Source: Bryobacterales bacterium (GTDB lineage Bacteria; Acidobacteriota; Terriglobia; Bryobacterales; Bryobacteraceae). From it: DNA of 6,022 bases. The notes beneath the pieces were generated by a model. The model was not told the origin of the DNA. It did not search any database and was given only the letters and a program-made list of their open reading frames with translations. How positions within the stretch are numbered: the first letter of the stretch is position 1; the number at the start of each line of letters is the position of its first letter. Positions 1 to 5,900 of this stretch are shown here, one piece after another. Where the stretch lies: positions 1-6,022 of the forward strand of contig JADYZL010000540.1 in assembly GCA_020853155.1 (NCBI GenBank), written 5' to 3'. The position numbers and the translations under genes are program-made.

Positions 1-77
1 CAGGCTCCGCTGCCGGCGCGAAGAGAACCAACGCGCCCAAGACGGCGTTCGCGGAAGAGCTTGCCAAAGCCCTATAA
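1..77 (+). CDS. C-terminal end of an unidentified protein (partial)
   Basis: The left edge cuts into a plus-strand gene. Codons from position 3 are open for 24 residues and end in TAA at 75-77. The tail is rich in Ala and Lys and finishes KTAFAEELAKAL. A strong hairpin terminator starts two bases after the stop, which is the main reason to believe this frame is a real gene end. The tail carries no recognisable domain, so I do not name the product. CarD-like regulators are sometimes found next to ispD in other bacteria, but nothing visible here supports that identity. Confidence 0.6.
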   Translation, partial: GSAAGAKRTNAPKTAFAEELAKAL

Positions 78-79
78 AC

Positions 80-128
80 TTCAAAAACCCCGGTGGCGAG
101 CCTCGGGTTCGCCACCCCGGGTTTTGAA
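80..128 (+). terminator. Strong intrinsic terminator, possibly bidirectional
   Basis: A perfect 8-bp stem (92-99 GGTGGCGA with 109-116 TCGCCACC) encloses a 9-base loop. It continues below a small internal loop as CCC/GGG (88-90 with 119-121) and AAAA/TTTT (84-87 with 122-125), then TTC/GAA around a bulged A. The A-run before and T-run after the GC stem give the classic intrinsic terminator form on both strands, although the T-tract is only four long. It lies just after the stop of the leftmost gene and insulates the gap that follows. Confidence 0.8.
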
Positions 129-284
129 AGCGCTCTATCCTCATTTATCGGTCCCTCTTCCAGGCCGTCGCGCGTTCCAACGCTTCTGACGGTTCTCTGC
201 TCTACTTCCACGCTTCGACCCCTGCGAGTTCCCACGAGGCTCCTGCCTTGCGAAGGTGCATCAGTATGCCCGCGAAATTGATAG

Positions 285-293
285 TGGTATACT
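285..293 (+). promoter_or_regulatory. Candidate extended -10 promoter for the PIN-TRAM gene
   Basis: TATACT at 288-293 matches five of six bases of the -10 consensus and is preceded by TGG, the TGn extension of extended -10 promoters. No good -35 element sits 16-18 bases upstream (TATGCC at 265-270 is poor), which extended -10 promoters can tolerate. Transcription would begin near 300 and leave a leader of about 127 bases. The element sits within an imperfect palindrome, GTGG...CCAC (284-299), which could be an operator. Confidence 0.35.
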
Positions 294-415
294 TGCCACA
301 CCGCAGATCGGCAACATGACTACTGCGTTGACAGGCAGCCAAGGACGAGCCACTCACGAGCTTCGTGGCATCCCGCGGCTGTTGGCAGATAGATTGATAG
401 CGGAATTTCGGGTTT

Positions 416-419
416 GAGG
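416..419 (+). promoter_or_regulatory. Ribosome binding site fixing a TTG start
   Basis: GAGG lies seven bases before the TTG at 427. An in-frame TGA at 421-423 rules out any start further upstream, so this site selects the TTG as the start of the PIN-TRAM protein. Confidence 0.7.
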
Positions 420-426
420 TTGACGC

Positions 427-1506
427 TTGGATGCTCTTTCACTTTCTCTATTAAGAGCCGCCTTCATAATCCTGCTATTTGCTTGTGGCTATTTCCTGGT
501 TCCCTTTGGATTCACCCCGGCTTTGTCTGGGGGAGTGGGGGCATTGGCCGGCATCCTGATCGTAGCTTTCGAGATCCGGCTGAAGCAGGTGAGCTTGAAG
601 CGATTGATGGGGGCCGCGGCCGGCTCTCTTCTTGGAATACTTGGCGCTTTTCTCGTTTCTCTTATCCTGGAGCGGGCGATTCCCGCGAGTTTGAACACGG
701 TTCCCTTTCTACAGATTCTGGTTCTGATGTGGATGGGGTATGTCGGGCTGCTGGTGGGGGCAACCAAGGGCGACATGCTCAATCTTTCCGCATTTGGAGG
801 GTTATTCGGCGCGGAGAAGGCTCCAAAGCAAGTCTTCAAGGTGCTCGATACGAGCGTGATTATCGATGGCCGGATCGCGGATATCGCGGAGACCGGTTTT
901 CTCGGAGGCACGCTGGTGATCCCCCAATTTGTACTGCGGGAATTACAGTTTGTTGCCGATTCTGCCGATCCACTGAAGCGTAACCGGGGCCGGCGCGGCC
1001 TTGATATCCTGCAACGAATTCAGAAGTTTACCGACCTGAATGTGCAGATTCTCGAGGACGATTTTCCAAATGCGCCGGAAGTGGATATGAAGCTCATCGA
1101 ACTGGCCAAGAAGTACGATTGCTCGATTGTCACGAACGACTTCAACCTGAACAAGGTGGCTCAACTGCACGGAGTTCACGTTCTGAATATCAACGAGCTG
1201 GCGAATGCGTTGAAACCCGTGGTTCTTCCCGGTGAAATCATGCGTGTTTTCATCCTGAAAGAGGGAAAAGAATTCAATCAGGGTGTTGCCTACCTCGATG
1301 ACGGCACGATGGTGGTGGTGGACAATGCGAGACGGCTGATTTCGAAAACGGTAGATATCACGGTGACGAGCGTGCTTCAGACCACCGCCGGAAAGATGAT
1401 CTTCGGCCGGCACGACGACCGGGTGCATGCTACTCACGACCGTCCGTCCCCGGAAAAAGGCGGCCATCGGGAGGGCTCCCCGGCGAATATGGCGGGGGGA
1501 AGCTAA
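427..1506 (+). CDS. Membrane-anchored PIN and TRAM domain protein, YacL-like putative RNase
   Basis: This 359-residue protein begins with four hydrophobic segments (about 9-29, 33-50, 60-81 and 92-112). A PIN nuclease domain follows at about 137-262, then a TRAM domain at about 266-328 and a polar, probably disordered tail. PIN domains are metal-dependent RNases. The acidic residues expected at the active site are visible: D141 in VLDTSVIIDGR, E172 in LRELQF, D220, and D238 in TNDFN, so the nuclease looks intact. This order matches the YacL family, which is often encoded beside ispD and ispF, as here. The likely role is membrane-tethered RNA cleavage, with TRAM aiding RNA binding; the substrate cannot be told from sequence. 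The TTG start is chosen because an in-frame stop lies just upstream and GAGG is well placed. Family assignment is firm; function is inferred. Confidence 0.9.
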   Translation: MDALSLSLLRAAFIILLFACGYFLVPFGFTPALSGGVGALAGILIVAFEIRLKQVSLKRLMGAAAGSLLGILGAFLVSLILERAIPASLNTVPFLQILVLMWMGYVGLLVGATKGDMLNLSAFGGLFGAEKAPKQVFKVLDTSVIIDGRIADIAETGFLGGTLVIPQFVLRELQFVADSADPLKRNRGRRGLDILQRIQKFTDLNVQILEDDFPNAPEVDMKLIELAKKYDCSIVTNDFNLNKVAQLHGVHVLNINELANALKPVVLPGEIMRVFILKEGKEFNQGVAYLDDGTMVVVDNARRLISKTVDITVTSVLQTTAGKMIFGRHDDRVHATHDRPSPEKGGHREGSPANMAGGS

Positions 1507-1714
1507 CCCGGCGGATTCGTTGCGGCCAGCGCGGTGTGCTCCGCTTCTTCCGCACTCCGCCTCAGCGTTAGAATAGAAGGACTTAGCGTGGAACGCCGGA
1601 ATCCGATTTCGAGATGCCGGCAAACGTGCGCCGACCGCTTAGGAGTGGCGCCGATTGAGGATGAGGTTGGCTCTGCGCCCAAGCTTCCACCTCAAAATAG
1701 GATCCGAGGCAATC
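1507..1714. promoter_or_regulatory. Gap before ispD with a candidate promoter
   Basis: These 208 bases separate the PIN-TRAM stop from the ispD start, unusually wide for a cluster whose next junction overlaps. TAGAAT at 1569-1574 resembles a -10 box (five of six), but the hexamer 18 bases upstream (TTCTTC, 1545-1550) is a poor -35. If active, the leader would be about 135 bases. No small gene with a ribosome site is convincing. The frame of ispD extends upstream to a TTG at 1655 and an ATG at 1661, but neither has a well-spaced ribosome site. Confidence 0.35.
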
Positions 1715-2437
1715 ATGAAAGTCTCCGTAATTCTCCCGGCAGCGGGACTCGGCACCCGAATGGCGCCGGGCGGTGGAGAGCCACCAACGGATCGAAAGCA
1801 ATTTCTCCATCTGCACGGTGCGCCGATTCTGGTCCACACTATCCGGCGTTTCGATGCCTGCCCGTCCGTGGATGAGATCGTTGTTGCGTTGCGGCCCGAC
1901 GACATGGAGTGGTTTGAATTGGGCATCGCGCAGGAGCGATATTCGAAACGGCTGCGGCTTGTCGAAGGAGGGGATACGCGGCAGGAGAGCGTGGGGAATG
2001 CTCTCGCATCCCTCGCGGACGATGTGGACCTGGTGGCCGTGCACGATGCCGTGAGGCCGTTCACGTCCGTGGAAATGATCGAAGCGGTGATCGCGGCCGC
2101 CTCCCAGACTGGAGCGGCGATTCTGGGGGTGGTGCCCGTGGATACAGTGAAGCAAGTTCACCTGCACGAGATCCGGAGCACGATTCCCAGGGAACATCTG
2201 GTGCTGGCGCAGACGCCGCAGGTGTTTCGAGTAACGCTGCTCAAGGAAGCATTCGCAAAGGCAATCGCGGAGAATTTTATCGGCACCGACGAGGCGAGCC
2301 TGGTGGAAAGGCTGGAAGGAGTACCGGTGACGGTTGTACCCGGCAGTGAGCGGAATATCAAGATTACGAAAGCCTCCGACCTCGGTTTGGCCGATTTCTA
2401 CATGAGCCTGGAACGTAAGGAGTCCGCGGGACAATGA
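1715..2437 (+). CDS. ispD: 2-C-methyl-D-erythritol 4-phosphate cytidylyltransferase
   Basis: IspD joins CTP and 2-C-methyl-D-erythritol 4-phosphate to give CDP-methylerythritol, the third step of the cytosolic MEP route to isoprenoids. The 240-residue product has the normal family length. It opens with the nucleotide-binding signature LPAAGLGTRM (8-17, R15 included), followed by K28. Further signatures are GGDTRQESVGNAL (85-97), VHDAVRPF (109-116), D143-T144, LAQTPQVF (164-171), TDEASLVE (191-198) and GSERNIKIT with K217. All main catalytic positions appear intact. The ATG at 1715 has GAGG five bases upstream and gives the standard N-terminus; 20 extra upstream codons in the same frame do not resemble the family. 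The gene overlaps ispF by four bases, so the two are almost certainly co-transcribed and translationally coupled. Confidence 0.97.
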   Translation: MKVSVILPAAGLGTRMAPGGGEPPTDRKQFLHLHGAPILVHTIRRFDACPSVDEIVVALRPDDMEWFELGIAQERYSKRLRLVEGGDTRQESVGNALASLADDVDLVAVHDAVRPFTSVEMIEAVIAAASQTGAAILGVVPVDTVKQVHLHEIRSTIPREHLVLAQTPQVFRVTLLKEAFAKAIAENFIGTDEASLVERLEGVPVTVVPGSERNIKITKASDLGLADFYMSLERKESAGQ

Positions 2438-2919
2438 CGAGGCTGCGTGTGGGGTTGGGTTGGGATACACACAGGCTGAAGGAGGGGCGGGAGCTGATTC
2501 TTGGCGGGGTGGTCATCCCCTCCGACCTAGGCCTCGATGGACACTCGGACGCGGACATTCTGCTGCATGCGATTACGGATGCGCTGCTGGGCGCACTCGC
2601 ATTGGGCGACATCGGCATGCACTTCCCCGATACCGACCCGCTCTGGCGAGGAGCAGCAAGCCGGCAATTCCTGGAGCACGCGCACCGGCTTGTGAGGGAG
2701 CGCGGTTACGAGATTGTGAATGTGGATACGACCGTGATTCTGCAGCGGCCTAAGCTCAAGGACTATCGAACGCCGATCCGGGAGAGCCTGGGAGCGATCT
2801 TGCGGCTGGATGTGGAGGCGGTGTCCGTGAAGTTCAAGACGGCCGAGCAGGTGGGGCCGGTGGGGGAGCGGCTCTCCGCGGAAGCACAGGCTGTCGTTCT
2901 ACTCACCGGGATGGCCTAA
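2434..2919 (+). CDS. ispF: 2-C-methyl-D-erythritol 2,4-cyclodiphosphate synthase
   Basis: IspF cyclises 4-diphosphocytidyl-2-C-methylerythritol 2-phosphate to the 2,4-cyclodiphosphate with release of CMP, two steps after IspD. The 161-residue length is typical of the homotrimeric enzyme. The zinc ligands are visible as D11 and H13 (GWDTHRL) and H45 (DADILLHA). The substrate loop GHSDAD (36-41) and FPDTD (64-68) are also present. The C-terminal signature is the variant VKFKTAEQVGPVGERLSAEA, in place of the VKATTTEKLGFTGRGEGIA type of E. coli. The ATG overlaps the ispD stop as ATGA, and an AAGGAG inside ispD (2417-2422, 11 bases before the start) can serve as ribosome site. The stop overlaps that of the convergent gene on the other strand. 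IspE, the intermediate step, is not in this window. Confidence 0.97.
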   Translation: MTRLRVGLGWDTHRLKEGRELILGGVVIPSDLGLDGHSDADILLHAITDALLGALALGDIGMHFPDTDPLWRGAASRQFLEHAHRLVRERGYEIVNVDTTVILQRPKLKDYRTPIRESLGAILRLDVEAVSVKFKTAEQVGPVGERLSAEAQAVVLLTGMA

Positions 2920-3794
2920 CGGCTTTGCTCGAGATCTCCCGCTTCCGCCGCAATCGAGGCTGGCACGCCTTCGCGGTAGCTGGGGTATCGGAGCCGGATT
3001 TGTAAACGCGCCCGAACAGCAGCGCCATCGACGCGCCGGTTGGCCCGCAGGGTTTCCGAAACGCTGCCAGGGTCCGCGCTGGCCGGAACCGGCAGACCGA
3101 GCAATTCAGCACAAAATTCCGCCATTTCCCGTTGGGTGCAGGGACGCTCATCCGAGACGGGCCATGCCCCTTGGATGTGGGAACCCAGCGAGGCAACGAG
3201 GTGCGCCGCCAGATCGTCCACGTGAATCCTACTGACGTAGTTTGACCCATCGCCCGTCAGCCGATAGCGCCCTTGCCGGATGGAGGTGTGCACTCCACGC
3301 CACGGCCCGTAAATGGCTGCCGGACGCAAGACGAGGGGGGAATCGAATCCGGAGAGGACCGCTTCTTCCGCTTCAACCCGGAGGCATTCGCGTGAAGAGA
3401 CCGGCGCGGGTGAAGTGGTAGCGTCAACAAGGTGTTGATTTCCATAGATACCGGTGGTTGACAGGTAAACGAAGCGGGAAACCTTCCCTCGAATCGCCTG
3501 TACGAGATCGGGCACTCGTTCGACCAAGTGATTCCCTACGCGGAGGGTGGGGATGGAGCAGACCACCGCCTCACAATTCTCGACAAGTGTAGATAGTTGG
3601 TGAAGATCCTCCGGGCGCAGAGCATCGAAACGATGCAATTCCATCCCCTCCGGGAAGTGTCCCGCCGAATCCCGGGTTGTGGCGACGACCGAAACGCCCA
3701 TCTCCAGCAGCGTACGCGCCACCCGGACGCCCGTGTAGCCGCATCCGAGGATGAGGACCCGATTGGGCATGGGAGCGGCAAGCGCCTCAGCCAT
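2916..3794 (-). CDS. YeeZ-like NAD(P)-binding SDR/epimerase-fold protein
   Basis: This 292-residue protein has an N-terminal Rossmann fold with the dinucleotide-binding loop GCGYTG (17-22) after VLIL. Next come FVYLSTTGIYG (108-118), LRPAAIYGP (156-164) and a substrate-domain stretch with SRIHVDDLAAHLV (188-200), in the order of the extended SDR/epimerase group. The usual YxxxK catalytic pair is missing: the matching region reads SSRECLRVEAEE (133-144). E. coli YeeZ has a similar Arg-containing segment there, so this is probably family-typical, not decay. The substrate is unknown. The ATG at 3794 is chosen because GAAAGG lies six bases upstream; the frame continues upstream to 3956, but that part lies antisense to the cupin gene and is not family-like. 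The gene converges on ispF and diverges from the cupin gene, so it is probably transcribed alone. Confidence 0.85.
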   Translation of the reverse strand: MAEALAAPMPNRVLILGCGYTGVRVARTLLEMGVSVVATTRDSAGHFPEGMELHRFDALRPEDLHQLSTLVENCEAVVCSIPTLRVGNHLVERVPDLVQAIRGKVSRFVYLSTTGIYGNQHLVDATTSPAPVSSRECLRVEAEEAVLSGFDSPLVLRPAAIYGPWRGVHTSIRQGRYRLTGDGSNYVSRIHVDDLAAHLVASLGSHIQGAWPVSDERPCTQREMAEFCAELLGLPVPASADPGSVSETLRANRRVDGAAVRARLQIRLRYPSYREGVPASIAAEAGDLEQSR

Positions 3795-3857
3795 GGTTGA
3801 CCTTTCGCGAGGAAAAACCGCCATTCTGTGATGGAATAGCCAAGGAGGTAGGATACC
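3795..3857. promoter_or_regulatory. Short divergent intergenic region with two ribosome sites
   Basis: Only 63 bases separate the divergent starts of the SDR gene and the cupin gene. The plus strand carries a near-perfect AAGGAGGT (3842-3849) eight bases before the cupin TTG. The minus strand carries GAAAGG (3801-3806) six bases before the SDR ATG. Between them lies the inverted repeat CCAT-N6-ATGG (3821-3834), which may be an operator. I see no clean -35/-10 pair on either strand, so the promoters may reach into the flanking genes. Confidence 0.45.
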
Positions 3858-4220
3858 TTGCCACGAAGGATTGAAGCAGCAACGGTGATTCCCGCGGAAG
3901 GGAACAAGCCGAAGATCATTGAGGAATTCATCGGCCGGGTGAATTCGGGCGACCACGGGCTAAGCATCGCCCGGATGAAGAGCCCCGCGGGTTGGGAGGA
4001 GCCGGGCCAAAGACCTGAGTTTGACGAGTTTACGCTTGTGCTGAAAGGAGTTTTGCGGGTGGATTTCGAAGGTGGAAGCATGGATGTGGCCGTCGGGCAG
4101 GCGGTGGTGAGCAAAGCGGGAGAATGGGTGCGTTACAGCACACCCGGCACGGCAGGCGCGGAGTACGTGGCGATTTGCTTGCCGGCGTTCTCTCCTGATA
4201 CGGTGCATCGCGATGCTTAG
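3858..4220 (+). CDS. Small cupin-domain protein lacking metal-binding histidines
   Basis: This 120-residue protein is a single small beta-barrel of the cupin type. The first motif is recognisable by its spacing: E57 followed six residues later by G64 in FDEFTLVLKG. The two histidines expected four and six residues before E57 are replaced by Q51 and P53. In the second motif (80-97, GQAVVSKAGEW...) the expected histidine is replaced by Val or Arg. The classical metal site is therefore not formed by the normal ligands, which argues for a binding or sensor role, or for a metal site built differently. The start is a TTG, well supported by AAGGAGGT eight bases upstream. The 3' end overlaps the copper-binding gene by eight bases, suggesting co-translation. 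No signal peptide is present, so the protein should be cytoplasmic. Fold assignment is good; function is unknown. Confidence 0.8.
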   Translation: MPRRIEAATVIPAEGNKPKIIEEFIGRVNSGDHGLSIARMKSPAGWEEPGQRPEFDEFTLVLKGVLRVDFEGGSMDVAVGQAVVSKAGEWVRYSTPGTAGAEYVAICLPAFSPDTVHRDA

Positions 4221-4587
4221 GCGAAGGATTCTGGCGCTGATGCCGGCGGCCACGATGCTGATCGGGCTTTCCAACTGTGGCGACCGGGCAGAGACACCAC
4301 CGCCCTCCCCGGATGCCGAGCACCGCTATGAGATCCGGGGAACGATTGTCTCCGTGGATGCGGCCGCCAGGAAGGCGGTGATTGCGCATGAAAAGATCGC
4401 CGATCTCATGGACGCGATGACGATGAGCTTCTCTGTGCCGGAAGCGGCGGATTTGGCCAAGCTGCAAGCGGGGAAGTTCATTAAAGCGACACTCGTAGTA
4501 GAACACAATACGATGTGGATGGAAGGGGTGGAAGTGCTCGGCGACGCCCCGGCGCCCGCCGACCCATCGGCGGCGCACTCCCATTAA
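4213..4587 (+). CDS. CusF-like copper-binding protein, putative lipoprotein
   Basis: The 124-residue product begins with a basic, then hydrophobic signal (MLRRRILALM...) ending in LSNC at 19-22. This resembles a lipobox with C22 as the lipidated residue, though Asn just before the Cys is atypical. A Pro-rich linker leads to a small beta-barrel (about 39-108) like the CusF/PF11604 family. Candidate copper ligands are H59, M69 and M71 in HEKIADLMDAMTM. E. coli CusF has a Trp (W44) near the metal; here the corresponding segment is one residue shorter and contributes M66. The tail ends AHSH and may also bind metal. The likely role is copper binding in the periplasm or at a membrane surface. No ribosome site precedes the ATG, which lies inside the cupin gene, so translation probably depends on coupling. 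No efflux or SCO gene lies nearby in the window. Confidence 0.8.
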   Translation: MLRRRILALMPAATMLIGLSNCGDRAETPPPSPDAEHRYEIRGTIVSVDAAARKAVIAHEKIADLMDAMTMSFSVPEAADLAKLQAGKFIKATLVVEHNTMWMEGVEVLGDAPAPADPSAAHSH

Positions 4588-4640
4588 TTTCATCCCGAGG
4601 GTGCCTTTTGCGGAACGAAGCCATATCGGCGAGATGTTTG
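4588..4640. other. Convergent junction without a visible terminator
   Basis: These 53 bases lie between the stop of the copper-protein gene and the stop of the minus-strand methyltransferase gene. I find no hairpin with a T-tract on either strand. Termination here may be Rho-dependent, or transcripts may overlap. Confidence 0.4.
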
Positions 4641-5900
4641 TTACTCGCTCAGTGAGAGATCGCAGACCGTTTCGATGTGCGCCGTGTTTGGAAATAGGTC
4701 GATGAGGGTGAGGTCCTTAATCCGATAGCCTCCGGCGATCAACTCTTTCAGATCACGAGAGAGAGTAGCGGGATCACAGCTCACGAGAGCGAGATGCCGG
4801 GGCCGGAGCCTGAGCAGATCCTGGACCACCGATTTGCCCAAACCGGCGCGGGGGGGGTCTGTAACGACGAAATCGGGCACAGCTTGCGCCGCGGAGAGGT
4901 AAGCATCCGCATTTGTGCGGTGGGCGTCGATGCGGGCGCTGTGATTAGCGGCGTTGGCCTCCAGGTCACGGACGGCGGAAGCAGATGATTCTACCGCCGT
5001 CGTAGGCAAACCCTTCCTGGAGAGGGGCACCGCGAAGAGCCCCACCCCGCTATAGAGGTCGAGCGCCCTCGTCCCTTGCGCGTGGCGAAGGACCCGGTTG
5101 ACCAAGGGCTCGATGAGGAAACGGTTGACCTGAAAGAACGACCGGTGGCTCACTTGAAAATCCAGACCAGCCGCTCTGTACACCAGGGCGCTTTGCGCGG
5201 AACCCGGGATGCGGTCCGCACACCAGTCAATAAACCACCTGGCCACCCGCCGTTGGCCTCCCCGGGTTTCGAGGATGTTGAGGAGGGTTTCACGTTCGTT
5301 GGAGAATAGCTCGATGCTCTCCACGAAGCGAGGGAAACGCTGCTCGCGGGCCATGTGCTTCAAGGCTTGAAGGGCCTGGTTCAGCGTTGGAGATGCAATG
5401 GGGCACTCCTCGATGGGCACCAGACGCCGGCTGGAAGCCGCGTGGTAACCGATTCGCGTTCCATCGAGGTGGACTTGGACGCGGTTGCGGTACCCTTTCG
5501 ATTCTCCATGGAGAATCTCTACCGGAAGCTCCGGCCGGATGCCCCCGACGCGTTCCAGCGTTTCCAGGAGGATCGACGCCTTCTGCAACCTCTGGAACTC
5601 ACCGTTCATGTGCTGGTACTGGCAACCGCCACAGCGGCCGTACACATCACAGAAGGGCTCCGACCGTTCGGGCGACGGCTCATCGACGGCGACGAGTTGG
5701 CCCTCCGCCCATTGCTTGTGGTCTTTGGCAATATTGAAATCCACCAGCTCTCCCGGAGCGACCCACGGCAGCATGACCGTCTTGCCCTCCTGCCGGATGA
5801 GGCCCGCGCCCCCGTAGACGAGTTTTTCGACTCGCCCGCGGAGGGGAGGTAGGTGTTCTGCATCCGGCTTGGCAGCGGGATTCGTGATAGGTTCATTCAT
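4641..5900 (-). CDS. rlmD: 23S rRNA (uracil-5-)-methyltransferase, RlmD/RumA type
   Basis: This 419-residue enzyme transfers a methyl group from S-adenosylmethionine to C5 of a uridine in 23S rRNA (U1939 in E. coli for RlmD). An N-terminal TRAM domain (about 18-73) is followed by the iron-sulfur ligands C84, C90, C93 and C166, spaced much as in E. coli RlmD. The central RNA-binding region leads to a C-terminal methyltransferase domain: FFQVN (255-259), the SAM loop DLYSGVGLFA (281-290), TDPPRAGL (347-354), catalytic C375 in SCDPATLSRDL, and the base E410 in HIETV. All key residues are present. RlmD, RlmC and TrmA-like enzymes share this plan, so the exact target uridine is inferred. The ATG at 5900 is preferred over an in-frame TTG at 5918 because AGAAAG sits at ribosome-site distance. 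The gene diverges from trpS. Confidence 0.9.
   Translation of the reverse strand: MNEPITNPAAKPDAEHLPPLRGRVEKLVYGGAGLIRQEGKTVMLPWVAPGELVDFNIAKDHKQWAEGQLVAVDEPSPERSEPFCDVYGRCGGCQYQHMNGEFQRLQKASILLETLERVGGIRPELPVEILHGESKGYRNRVQVHLDGTRIGYHAASSRRLVPIEECPIASPTLNQALQALKHMAREQRFPRFVESIELFSNERETLLNILETRGGQRRVARWFIDWCADRIPGSAQSALVYRAAGLDFQVSHRSFFQVNRFLIEPLVNRVLRHAQGTRALDLYSGVGLFAVPLSRKGLPTTAVESSASAVRDLEANAANHSARIDAHRTNADAYLSAAQAVPDFVVTDPPRAGLGKSVVQDLLRLRPRHLALVSCDPATLSRDLKELIAGGYRIKDLTLIDLFPNTAHIETVCDLSLSE

Larger units (their letters stand above)
129..426. other. Intergenic region without a convincing gene
   Basis: Between the terminator and the PIN-TRAM start I see no coding sequence with a ribosome site and family resemblance. 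The stretch holds a candidate extended -10 promoter near 285-293, a short perfect hairpin at 355-367 (CACGA-GCT-TCGTG), and an 11-base direct repeat ATTGATAG[T/C]GG at 277-287 and 393-403. A minus-strand frame stays open through this region to the left edge, but it runs through the terminator and looks non-coding. The region probably serves as promoter and 5' leader of the downstream gene. Confidence 0.5.

Noticed and set aside
1..307. Minus-strand frame open from about 307 to the left edge
   Set aside because: It runs through the strong terminator, has only a GTG start without a ribosome site, and its product resembles no family I recognise.
328..333. Perfect -35 hexamer TTGACA
   Set aside because: No -10-like sequence lies 16-18 bases downstream (the bases there are around CACTCA), so it is probably chance.
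414..983. Plus-strand open frame (189 codons) overlapping the start of the PIN-TRAM gene
   Set aside because: It is out of frame with the recognisable membrane and PIN domains, and its product is rich in Gly, Arg and Ser with no motif.
943..1623. Minus-strand open frame (226 codons) opposite the PIN-TRAM gene
   Set aside because: It mirrors the codon pattern of the real gene, is rich in His and Arg, and shows no domain.
1655..1714. 20-codon upstream extension of IspD
   Set aside because: The family N-terminus begins at the ATG at 1715 with GAGG at proper distance; the extension has no matching motif or ribosome site.
1583..2470. Long minus-strand open frame (295 codons) opposite ispD
   Set aside because: It lies wholly antisense to a well-supported ispD, has no family resemblance, and is the kind of open antisense frame expected in GC-rich genes.
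3795..3956. 54-codon upstream extension of the SDR protein
   Set aside because: It overlaps the cupin gene in antisense, lacks family resemblance, and a well-spaced GAAAGG selects the ATG at 3794.
5355..5852. Plus-strand open frame (165 codons) inside rlmD
   Set aside because: It is antisense to the TRAM and iron-sulfur region of a complete RlmD-type enzyme.
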